This document shows, in pieces, positions 23,143 through 32,707 of a stretch of 64,000 nt of DNA; the stretch's first letter is position 1; each line of letters begins with the position of its first letter. A model generated the notes under the pieces. That model searched no databases and had not been told where the DNA came from. It was given only the letters and a program-made list of their open reading frames with translations. A program made the translations under genes and the position numbers. Origin of the DNA: Metopolophium dirhodum (taxonomy: Eukaryota; Arthropoda; Insecta; Hemiptera; Aphididae); the NCBI RefSeq assembly GCF_019925205.1, contig NC_083560.1, positions 6,262,001 through 6,326,000 of the forward strand, read 5' to 3'.

Positions 23143-24187
23143 TACTATAGTATGTATAGAGTATATACATTAGTATATATAGGTATATACTATAGTATGC
23201 ATAGAGTATATACATTAGTATATATATATATATATATGTATATACTATAGTATGTATAGAGTATATACATTAGTATATATATAGGTATATACTATAGTAT
23301 GCAAATAGTATATACATTAGTATATATAGGTATATACTATAGTATGTATAGAGTATATACATTCGTATATATATAGGTATATACTATAGTATGTATAGAG
23401 TATATACATTAGTATATATAGGTATATACTATAGTATGCATAGAGTATATACATTAGTATATATAGGTATATACTATAGTATGTATAGAGTATATACATT
23501 AGTATATATATAGGTATATACTATAGTATGCATAGAGTATATACATTAGTATATATATAGGTATATACTATAGTATGCATAGAGTATATACATTAGTATA
23601 TATAGGTATATACTATAGTATGTAAAGAGTATATACTATAGTATGTATAGAGTATATACATTAGTATATATAGGTATATACTATAGTATGCATAGAGTAT
23701 ATACATTAGTATATATAGGTATATACTATAGTATGTATAGAGTATATACATTAGTATATATATAGGTATATACTATAGTATGCAAATAGTATATACATTA
23801 GTATATATAGGTATATACTATAGTATGTATAGAGTATATACATTAGTATATATAGGTATATACTATAGTATGCATAGAGTATATACATTAGTATATATAG
23901 GTATATACTATAGTATGTATAGAGTATATACATTAGTATATATATATAGGTATATACTATAGTATGCATAGAGTATATACATTAGTATATATATAGGTAT
24001 ATACTATAGTATGCATAGAGTATATACATTAGTATATATAGGTATATACTATAGTATGTAAATAGTATATACATTAGTATATATATAGGTATATACTATA
24101 GTATGCATATAGTATATACATTAGTATATATAGGTATATACTATAGTATGTATAGAGTATATACTGTAGAATGTATATATATATATT
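23143..24187. repeat. AT palindromic minisatellite array, about 1 kb
   Basis: About 24 copies of a roughly 43-bp unit built from tatatactatagtatg, a tagagtatatacattag segment and a tatata spacer of variable length. The pieces are self-complementary (tatactatagtata), so hairpins or cruciforms are expected. Variants (gcatagag, gcaaatag, gtatagag) alternate in runs, indicating local duplication of blocks. Peptide-like frames across it (MYILYTYYS...) are artefacts. Confidence 0.9.
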
Positions 24188-24622
24188 AGGCGCTCGGCGA
24201 AGCCCGTGATAAGGTGGGAGGCGCGAGACGACTTAGTTTCGGCGGGGAGGGGGAGGGAATTGGCAGAATGACGTAGTACAGGGGGGGGGGAGTGGGGAGG
24301 GGTAAGAAGCATGAAAGAAGCATGATGACGTAATTCTGGTGGGGAAGGGGGAGGGGATTGTCGGTGTGACGCAGGATGACGTAGGAGGTGACGGGGGGGA
24401 GTGGGGGGAGAGGAACTCAGGGAAGCGCATAATGACGTAGGGAAGCTCAGGGAGGCGCAGTGTAGGGGGGGGAGTGGGTTAGGTTAGGTTAAGGGAAGCG
24501 CAGGATGACGTAGGGAAGCGCAGTATTGGCTGGGGGAGTGGAGGAGGGGGAAGAGTGCATGGTGACTAGGGCGGGAGGGGGGTGAAGCGGGGGCTATCCA
24601 GAACCGGCTATTTCATACTACT
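24100..24622 (-). repeat. Polinton right terminal inverted repeat
   Basis: Reverse complement of the left arm, G-rich on this strand, ending ...ggctatttcatactact at 24622. It contains five atgacgt motifs, like the left arm, and a segment ggttaggttaggtta at about 24478-24492 that the left arm lacks. Its inner edge blends into the minisatellite. Confidence 0.8.
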
Positions 24623-24807
24623 CACAACCAATACAATTTTATTGACAATTACAGAAAAAAAATATTTTTAAAATTTTATGGTGTATAGAAAATAAAAGTA
24701 TAAACATTCAATGACATTTTCATGTATTTACAGTTACTCGTTTTTAAATTACAACAAAATTACAAAATCGGTTCAAGAGAAATCTTGTAAATATATGAGC
24801 TTCAAAC
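24623..24807 (+). repeat. Family-B fragment between Polinton and MULE
   Basis: Matches 6633-6800 closely (caaccaatacaattttattg, then ...cagttactcgtttttaaatt). The match resumes at 32708 beyond the MULE, so this and 32708-34497 are the two sides of one family-B copy. Confidence 0.8.
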
Positions 24808-25345
24808 AGGTGCGTTACCCCAGCACCCGTACTTTCAAAATCATGAATTTCAATCACGCAGTATTATGTACTTTATTTTGTACAATTTTGTACAACCAAA
24901 ATTAAATTTTGTACAACACTCAAACACCCCCAAAATCCAAATTCATCTTACGGGTGCTGCGGTAACGTTACCCCAGCACCCGGATCAGTTAATTTTCACG
25001 AATTTCAACTTTGAACCGTACAGTATTATGTACTTTATTTTGTACAATTTTGTACAACCAAAATTAAATTTCGTACAACACTCAAACCCCCCCAAAATCC
25101 AAATTCATCTTACGGGTGCTGCGGTAACGTTACCCCAGCACCCGGATCAGTTAATTTTCACGAATTTCAACTTTGAACCGAACAGTATTATGTACTTTAT
25201 TTTGTACAATTTTGTACAGCCAAAATTAAATTTCGTACAACACTCAAACCCCCCCAAAATCCAAATTCATCTTACGGGTGCTGCGGAACAAACTCGACTC
25301 ATACACCCTTTTTATATCAAACTTTTAAACGTTACCGCAACTTTG
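24808..25345 (+). repeat. MULE left TIR with three 162-bp tandem units
   Basis: After the terminal 60 bp, a 162-bp unit recurs with start points near 24866, 25028 and 25190. Each carries ttttgtacaattttgtacaa and the palindrome-like block cgggtgctgcggtaacgtta / ccccagcacccg that can fold into a strong stem. An artificial open frame crosses the units because 162 is a multiple of three. Confidence 0.85.
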
Positions 25346-26112
25346 ACCTGAGTTTAAAAATATTAGGTGGAGAAAAAAAACTCTGAACTTATAATAGGTA
25401 AATATAATTTATTTTGAATGAATAAAAAAAAATATATTATAATACGTATATAGTATGTTTACATTTGTGCTACCTCGGTTTGTAATTTTGTAAACGCGAA
25501 CGCATAGGTTACGGACCGAATTGGCGTACGAACCGCATACCGGTGGCTTTGAAAAGACGTCTGCCGAGCGAATAGTACACAGACGGCGATTAAAAAGACG
25601 GAACGGATCGAGAACGACGGTAAAAAGAGAGAAATAATAGCGACGAAACGACTCGAGGCGGCACTATTTGCCATCGAATCGGGCGAGACGCGGACCACCG
25701 AGAACTGAACGCAAACGAAAACCGGAAGCGTATGCCTCTTCCCGAGCGTCCGGTACCAGAACGGGGTCGAAAAAGCGTAAAAAAACCAAAAAAAATTGGA
25801 AAAAGTGAGAAAAAACCGATTTTTATTAAAATGTTTTGAAAAAAAAACGACGTGTGATAACGGCTACGGGCCGCGGTCGCGATAACGAGATTGTTATTGT
25901 TAAAAATATAATATTGTTTATCTAAAAATAGTTATAAATGTCTTTATGTACCTATTTCTGTTTTTCAAAATTGTGATCATTGTGTAAGTAAGTTACATTT
26001 ATGTCGTGTGACGTGTATTAGGTATAATTATTTACTTGAATTTATTTTGTTTTATATTAAAATATAAGTAGAAGTTAGAACGTTTGTATATTACTCTAAT
26101 AAGTAATAAGTG
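25346..26112. promoter_or_regulatory. Putative promoter and 5' UTR region of the MULE gene
   Basis: Between TIR and first exon there is an unusually GC- and CpG-rich island (about 25480-25770) in an AT-rich neighbourhood, with no credible gene on either strand. Its position suggests the promoter of the transposase gene. This is inference from composition only. Confidence 0.3.
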
Positions 26113-26212
26113 ATGGCAAACAATAATAGAGGAAGAAAACCAAATAATTTAATTAAAAATATTGATGATGAAATTTTCAATTTGAAAGATCAAATTATTT
26201 TTGATGGCTATA
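26113..26212 (+). CDS. Possible first exon of the MULE gene
   Basis: An ATG opens 33 codons (MANNNRGRKPNNL...) that end at a perfect donor, gtaagt at 26213. The basic start resembles an AT-hook-like GRKP. The exon ends in phase 1, which does not fit directly to the exon beginning at 27915, so at least one intermediate exon is expected or has been lost. Could also be chance. Confidence 0.35.
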
Positions 26213-27914
26213 GTAAGTATTATTGTATTAGTATAGGTATCTAAATAATATAAACAATGCAATGTATGATTCAACATACATACAGCTTTAATAGGTACAT
26301 TCAATTACTTATTCAACCATTTTAAATGTGTAGGCTCTACATTTTAAACTTATCAATTACCTATAATAGGTACTACAATTAAATTAATTATATTAATTTT
26401 ATGTACACAAGGAAAAGATTTATTCTATTGATTAAAAAATAGTCAATAAATGACTTGTAGAAAATAACAATATAAAATTAAATATATATAGTTATATCTA
26501 GTATATAGTTGTAGCCGTTGTAGGTATCTATGATAGTATTACCTTTTATTAGGTATAATTTGTAATTCCCAAAAAATATAATATGTTTATTTTAGATTTT
26601 TGATTTTAGATTTTAGATTTATTTTTTCCCAAATTTTATCAATAATATTATTGTTAATTAAACACCTAAGAGTAAAGTGAGTAAATAATATTTATCTTCA
26701 CATAACATCTCAACTATATAGTATATACTATATAGGTACCTATCACTTCAAACCTATATAATATTTATAATATACCTACCTGAAAAAATGTTTAATTACA
26801 TTTAAATAAAATAATATTACAAACTATTAACTACTTACCACCATAGTACATGGAAAATCATTTATCAACGACAATTATTATTATAGTAGTAGGTACCTAT
26901 TGTCAAAAATAACTTTATTGATAAAAAAAATAAATTAATATATTATGTGATTGAATTAAAACCTATCCAATAGATGAGAATAATGTTTAAAAAAAAATAA
27001 TAAATAAAAATATACAATTTATACAATATAAATAATGATATATAGTATACATATAATTATAATAGAAACTATTCAATATTTATAACTTAGAAATAACTAA
27101 TAAGAAATGTAAAATATAAAATAAAGCGTACCTAACCTGGAGTTTTATTTGATTTGGTATCTATTAATTGAATTATGTAATTTATTGATACATTCAGACT
27201 TTTTATTGTTTTTTTTTCCATAACATTAAAATGTTCAACAAAAGTGATAATTTAAGAGTTAAAATTTTAAATTTAAACTGGTTTATACATAAACATTTTT
27301 TATCATACAATTATTTTACGAATCATAATTATGACTTCTTTACTGGATAAAATTGAATATAACTAATTATTTTATTATGAATGATTATAATTTAAAAAGT
27401 CCTATAGGTATTATAATATGTAGATAAGTCAAAAAATATAGGTAATTATTCAATTTGAAAATTACCAATTTATTCAGTTTAATATGAATTACTGGAAAAA
27501 ACTAAAAAAAAATTGTCAGGTAATTTAATAATAGTCACCGAAGGTTCAGAGTACAATATTATATTTCCCAGACAAGGAAGGACTTTTTTGTTTTAAATTT
27601 GACCAAATTTGAGTTTTAACATGTTATTGCACACATTGTAATTTCTTTAAAACCTTGTCCATTTACATTCATAAAATACAATATTTTCAAAACAAGATTA
27701 AGAAATAATTTCAGTACCCTTAGATAAGTTTTTATTCTTCAACATTTTGAAAAGAATATTTCTACTGTGCAATTCATAGCTGCTTTGAATAAAAATATTT
27801 GCATTTCAATAAAAATATTTTCTCATAGTTACTTTATAGTATTATGAACCATTATAATAATATAATGTTATACATTTAATAAACAATAAATAAAATATAT
27901 TTTTTTTGGCTTAG
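26213..27914. other. AT-rich 1.7-kb stretch between MULE exons
   Basis: No coding stretch was found on the plus strand; stops are dense in all frames. It should contain the N-terminal half of the transposase if that were present. Ends in a T-run and cttag at 27911-27914, a plausible acceptor for the next exon. Confidence 0.4.
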
Positions 27915-30625
27915 ATGTGGCATTAAACCACCAAAAATGATTGTTTGTGATCAATCATTAGCTCTAATGTCAGCCATCGTTCAATCATTCACACAATACA
28001 AGTCACTACAGGCATACTTAGAATCATGTTACAAATTAATTTTTAATCCAAATGATAGAACTTGCTCTGTATCCACATGCTATATTAGAAATGATGTCAA
28101 CCATTTTATTCATTTAATAACCAAATGGACTCCTTTGAAAAATGTTAAGTTTGCTCGAACAAAATCACTGTTTGTTAGATCCATGGCACTATTAATATAC
28201 TGTAATTCAATTGAAGAAGCCAATAAAATACTCAAAGCTATTTTTAATGTAGCTTTGAGTCAATACGATGGTCATATTTTAATATCAAATAAACAATTAA
28301 CTGAAGATACTATATGTGCCTCAAGTAAAAAATATCTGCAATCTTTGATTTCCAATAAAATGGCATACCTGCAGGAGTATGATACATTTATTGATGAAAA
28401 TAGTACAGCCAAAGAACTTTCCGAAGATCATGATCTTGAAGACTTACGTGAAGATTTTTTTGGTTCATTTGAGATTTGGGCATCATCAATAGCTGAGCAA
28501 TGTAAAATGGAAGTTCAAACAAATGAAGGTGATATTGACAATGCACAATATACTCCAGAAATTGTGCCTCTTATAATTAAGGCCATGAAGTTATATCCTT
28601 GTTGGTCAGGTATCATGAGAAAAACATTTGGTTTTGGAGAAGCTTCAGCGTCCAGTGCCCGGATAGAAAGTAATTTCAATCAACTTAAAAATAGAGTTTT
28701 TAAAAGTGATAATTTACCATTAAGAATTGATACATTTTTAGACAAGATTATTTCTTATTATAAAGGCGATCACTTACTGATACATAATAATATTCCGCTT
28801 AAAAAAATATATGACACTAACACAATTCCATCAAATCAATCAAGCGATTCTGATAGTAAAAATCAGAATGAAAATTTTGAGTATAAAAAAGTTGATAAAA
28901 TTCACATAGATACAGTGACACTTGATAAAAATTCAAATACATTTTTAGAATGTAATACAGAAACTAATGCTGAAGAACAATGGCAAAAGAAAGGGATGTC
29001 AACAACATTTAAAAATAATCGATATAAAAAATCTTACCTTAATCCACAAGCAGGATTTGAGAACCTCGATCTCAACAAAAAAGGATCAGAAAAACAAATT
29101 GTATTTTTAAAAAATGGAAATAAATTTAACAACAGTAAAAATCATAATGAAAATACTGATGCGGAGTACGAAAAAATTGATACAATTCACATAGATACAG
29201 TGACACTTGATAAAAATTCAAATACATACATTTGTAATTATACAGTTACTAACAATTTAGATGAAAAGTTAAATGAAAGTCAACAAATCAATGAAGAAGT
29301 ATCAGGTATCCTACATCCATGTTTAGCGTGTAGTAATGGTAATTTTCCTACAGGAGCCCATCGTTGTGTACAATGTACCAAGCCAGTTCATTCATTTGGC
29401 TGTTCGGTAAAAAATATAGATAGTGATGAGGGATATGGTGAGACACGGATTTGTTTGACCTGTGTAGAATGTAACACAGAAACAAATGCAGAAGAACAAT
29501 GGCAAAAAAAAGGGAAGTCAACAACATTTAAAAATAGTCGATCTAAAAAATCTTACCTTAATCCACAAGCAGGATTTGAGAACCTCGATCTCAACAAAAA
29601 AGGATCAGAAAAACAAATTGTATTTTTAAAAAATGGAAATACTTTTAACAACAAGCCTCAGACAATAAAAAACATAGGAAAAGTTATATTGAGAAATACT
29701 TGTTCTGTTGATTCTATATTAACATCATTGGCCTATGCAGCTGCAGACAGTAGTAACTATCTTTCATTCTTGGTAAAACATGAAAAATCTGATAGAACAG
29801 CAAAATTTATAACTAGAATGTTAAGTAAAAAAAATGTAAAAATAACTAGTTTGTATAAAGAACGAATAGAATTATTGGCACTGCATTACCCATATAATGA
29901 TGAAGAGCATACTCTAGTAGGTAATATACAACTAATTGATGTTATGGGAACATTAAAATCTACAGCAAAAAAACTATTCAACAAATTGCCATCATATACA
30001 AACGTGAATTGTTGTAAAAATATGTTATGTCCTAATTATATGACTGTACAAAAATACCCAGTTATTTCGTTATGTGCTTTTGATGATTACATAAATGTAC
30101 AAGAAGAAATTGAAAAATACTTTTCAACTGAAGAAATAGACTGTATTGAATGTCCGTCAAGAAGGAAAAATACATTCAATGCAAAATCCCATATATTGAT
30201 TGAGCTTATGTCACTTCCAAAAGGTAAAATAAATTACCTTCATACTTTACAATTATTATATATTACCAAAATTCTTAAATAAAAATTGATTGACTAACTT
30301 GTATTTTGTAGAACTTGAAGAATCGACAAGTTATGCAGACATTACAGAAATCTGTAATGTTCCACAAAATTATGTAAAACCAGTTTTATGGGACTTGGAG
30401 GAAATACCGAAAATATTAATAATAAGAACCAAAGAATACTATTTAAGAAGTGCAATCGTATTTGTAAGTGGGGATCGCTATGGTCTAAGAGTATCCACTG
30501 GACATTATAAGTCAATAGTATGGCGAGACAATGAGCGGTGGGAAGTGTATGATGACCTTAAAGAAACAGCTACAAATCCCCATGGAAAAAAACAAAATGT
30601 AGAATTTTTAATATACACAATATAA
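27915..30625 (+). CDS. MULE transposase C-terminal half fused to zinc module and cysteine-protease-like domain
   Basis: Two exons, 27915-30223 and 30312-30625, joined over an 88-nt GT-AG intron (gtaaaa...tgtag), give about 875 residues; the first in-frame ATG is 27937. Residues 1-285: MULE transposase core, with IVCDQSLALMSA at the start (second catalytic Asp) and a WSGIMRKTFGFGEASASSARIESNFNQLK-type end segment. Residues 300-590: low-complexity linker with a duplicated 62-residue module. Residues 461-515: zinc-binding Cys/His cluster (CLAC, AHRCVQC, ICLTC). From 587: NTCSVDS as a nucleophile box, and in the last exon GHYKS and YDD as His and Asp boxes, like a papain/USP-fold protease. The N-terminal transposase half is missing, so transposition by itself is unlikely, yet the frame is intact. 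Protease activity is inferred from motifs. Confidence 0.75.
28948..29653 (+). repeat. Internal coding duplication in the MULE gene
   Basis: The segment 28948-29135 is repeated at 29467-29653 (about 187 bp, few mismatches); a shorter upstream piece is repeated too (about 28888-28942 and 29170-29227). The zinc module (29227-29466) lies between the two parts in the second copy and is absent from the first, so copy one looks like copy two with the zinc module cleanly removed. The frame is kept throughout. Confidence 0.85.
30224..30311 (+). other. Intron of the MULE gene, 88 nt
   Basis: Donor gtaaaa after SLPK, acceptor ttttgtag before ELEES. Splicing joins the frames exactly and avoids the stop codon at 30280-30282. 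Confidence 0.8.
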
Positions 30626-30704
30626 AGTTTTTTATGAATATTATTTATTTTTTTATAACTTTATTACCTACTTAAAATATTGTAGCACAAATTTGATATC
30701 AAAA

Positions 30705-32065
30705 AGAGGGTAAGTAAGTGGATGTCGCTCTGCTGTATAGTAGTTTACAAGTGAGTTACTGTAATGGATGGTATTAAATTTGAATTCAATGATATAACAT
30801 CATTGTATACGAAAAACGATTCTGATCGGAGACGAGCTTTCAGTCTTGGATATTTTATAGAATATTAATTAAATTATTTATTTTTTAAATGTAGGTACCT
30901 ATAAAAGAAATTCATTATGTTACGTGGAACCTTGTTTCAAATTTTCAATCCTTAGCTATAAAAGTTAATCATTTTATAAATTTTCAACTAAAGAATTTGT
31001 AAATTTTCAATTAAAAAAATTTTGTCAACATTTGAACTTTAAATGGCTATAAAAAAAAAAAGTGCCTTAATATTTTTATCTTATGGGGAACCTCATATTA
31101 AATTTTCAAGTTTTTTGAATAAAATTTTATTGACCTTTATAGAATAAAAAACTAAAGAAACGGAAAATTTCAAACGTCTATAAATAACTTAAAAATTGTT
31201 GAAATATTTTGAAAATTTTATCAAGTATAGGAATTGATAAAATAAATATTTGGTGTATACTCGTATTTCAAGTTTCTACAATATTATTCGTTTTTATTTA
31301 ACAATAAAATAAGAATATCGGTACAACAGAAATTGAGTGAATATCTAATATTGTAATTCAAATGCTCATAAAAATTTAATTTGACTTTCCGGTAGACATT
31401 TTTTTTTTATAAAAGTAGACAAACTCGTGAAGAATCTTGTATAGAATTTTCAAACCTTAGATTTGAAAAGTAAATTTTTTATGAATTTCTAACTCAAAAT
31501 AAATTGCAAATTTTCGTGATTTTTACATATTTTATAGAAATTCTAACTTTCAATGCTTATTAAAAAAAAATTGTGACTATGTATTTTTAATATTTTTTAA
31601 CTACTTTTCCAAAAATATATTAGAAGTCTTGTATCAAATTTTGAAGCTTTTTTACCCTACGAATAAAATTTTATCGTCATTTATAAAATAAAAACTAAAA
31701 AATATTGAAAATTTCAAATGTCTATGAATAACTTGAAAACATTTTAAAATTTTATTTACGTATAGAAACTGCCAGTATAAACATTCTGTGAAAATTTCAT
31801 GTTTCTACGGTAATTAGTTTTAGAGTTACACTAATATCTAAAATCGATTTTTTCACAATTTGATTTTGCGTAAAAAATCCCGTTTTTCGTTAATTTTTTT
31901 TTGGTTTTTCACGGTGCTTTTGAAAAATATTGGGAATTTAAAAAAAATGAGCTCCCCATTGCACCAACTAGATTCACTCTCGAACCGGAAAAGCTAATGA
32001 AGTTAAAAATCGAAGCATTATTTCGACAAGTTCTCGTGTACACAGACACACAAAAAAAAAAAAAA
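30705..32065 (+). mobile_element. Truncated family-B copy nested in the MULE
   Basis: Starts with the family left end (ggtaagtaagtggatgtcgc, then caatgatataacatcattg) and continues through family-B internal phrases to ctcgtgtacacagacacac and an A-run near 32050-32065. The right end is absent. It lies downstream of the gene and does not damage it. Confidence 0.6.
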
Positions 32066-32439
32066 CATAGTAAAATCAAGACAGAACTAGATTAAAATTG
32101 ACAATAGTGTTAATAGCATAAGAGGTAAGACGGAAATTAAGAAGATAATAATTATCTGGAGAGCAATAAACAAAAGGAAAAATATAAAATAAACAGTTCT
32201 GTGCTTAAGTAGAGAATGATATTCAAGAGAAAAGAAAAAGCCAAAGTTTAAAAAATAAGTTCTAGAATCTACCTACTACCTAGTAAGATAAAATTATAAT
32301 AATTATAGAATTATAAATTAATCAACAACAACTATTTCTACCTACAAGGTTGTGCAGTATCTTAGATACAATATTGATACAAGATACTCGATAACACCCG
32401 TTAGATGAAATAGTATTTTTTTTTTTTGTGGGGGGGGGC
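32066..32439. other. MULE subterminal sequence, no gene
   Basis: AT-rich, with a G-run at 32429-32438 next to a T-run. Nothing coding was recognised. Confidence 0.4.
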
Positions 32440-32707
32440 TAATCTTAGATAGTTACCACAGCACAAAGTGTACAAAATAAAGTACATAATACTGTTCGGT
32501 TCAAAGTTGAAATTCGTGAAAATTAACTGATCCGGGTGCTGGGGCAACGTTACCGCAGCACCCGTAAGATGAATTTGGATTTTGGGGGTGTTTGAGTGTT
32601 GTACAAAATTTAATTTTGGTTGTACAAAATTGTACAAAATAAAGTACATAATACTGCGTGATTGAAATTCATGATTTTGAAATTACGGGTGCTGGGGTAA
32701 CGCACCT
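32440..32707 (-). repeat. MULE right TIR with about one 162-bp unit
   Basis: Inverse of the left TIR: one complete tandem unit and the terminal segment ending ...gggtaacgcacct. The left arm has about two more units, so the arms differ in copy number but hardly in sequence. Confidence 0.85.

Larger units (their letters stand above)
8589..24622. mobile_element. Polinton/Maverick DNA transposon, 16.0 kb, decayed
   Basis: Both outer ends read agtagtatgaaatagcc going inwards and stay alignable for more than 500 bp as inverted repeats. Inside are a protein-primed type family-B DNA polymerase, a retrovirus-like integrase and two capsid-like genes. Size, long TIRs starting with AG, and gene content match Polintons (known family traits: 15-20 kb, 6-bp target duplication). 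No packaging ATPase or Ulp1-like protease was found, the polymerase lacks its N-terminal part, and all large genes carry stops or frameshifts, so the copy looks dead. No 6-bp duplication is visible: the left flank reads tactgt and the right flank cacaac. Confidence 0.85.
24808..32707 (+). mobile_element. Mutator-like element (MULE), 7.9 kb, minisatellite TIRs, 9-bp TSD
   Basis: Left end aggtgcgttacccc at 24808 is repeated in inverse at 32707. Both sides are flanked by gcttcaaac (24799-24807 and 32708-32716), a 9-bp direct duplication; the uninterrupted family-B copy near 6793 carries gcttcaaac once. TIRs contain a 162-bp unit, about three copies at left and one at right. The interior encodes a MULE-type transposase fragment, which agrees with the 9-bp duplication of this superfamily. 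A family-B copy was later inserted at 30705-32065. Confidence 0.85.

Noticed and set aside
23317..23969. Open frames of tyrosine/isoleucine repeats on both strands
   Set aside because: They are translations of the AT minisatellite and follow its period; no coding composition.
24866..25351. 161-aa frame with three repeated segments
   Set aside because: It arises because the 162-bp TIR unit is a multiple of three without stops in this frame; the DNA is a terminal repeat and the product has no family features.
25459..25698. 79-aa minus-strand frame in a GC-rich island
   Set aside because: No recognisable product; more likely the CpG-rich promoter of the MULE gene.
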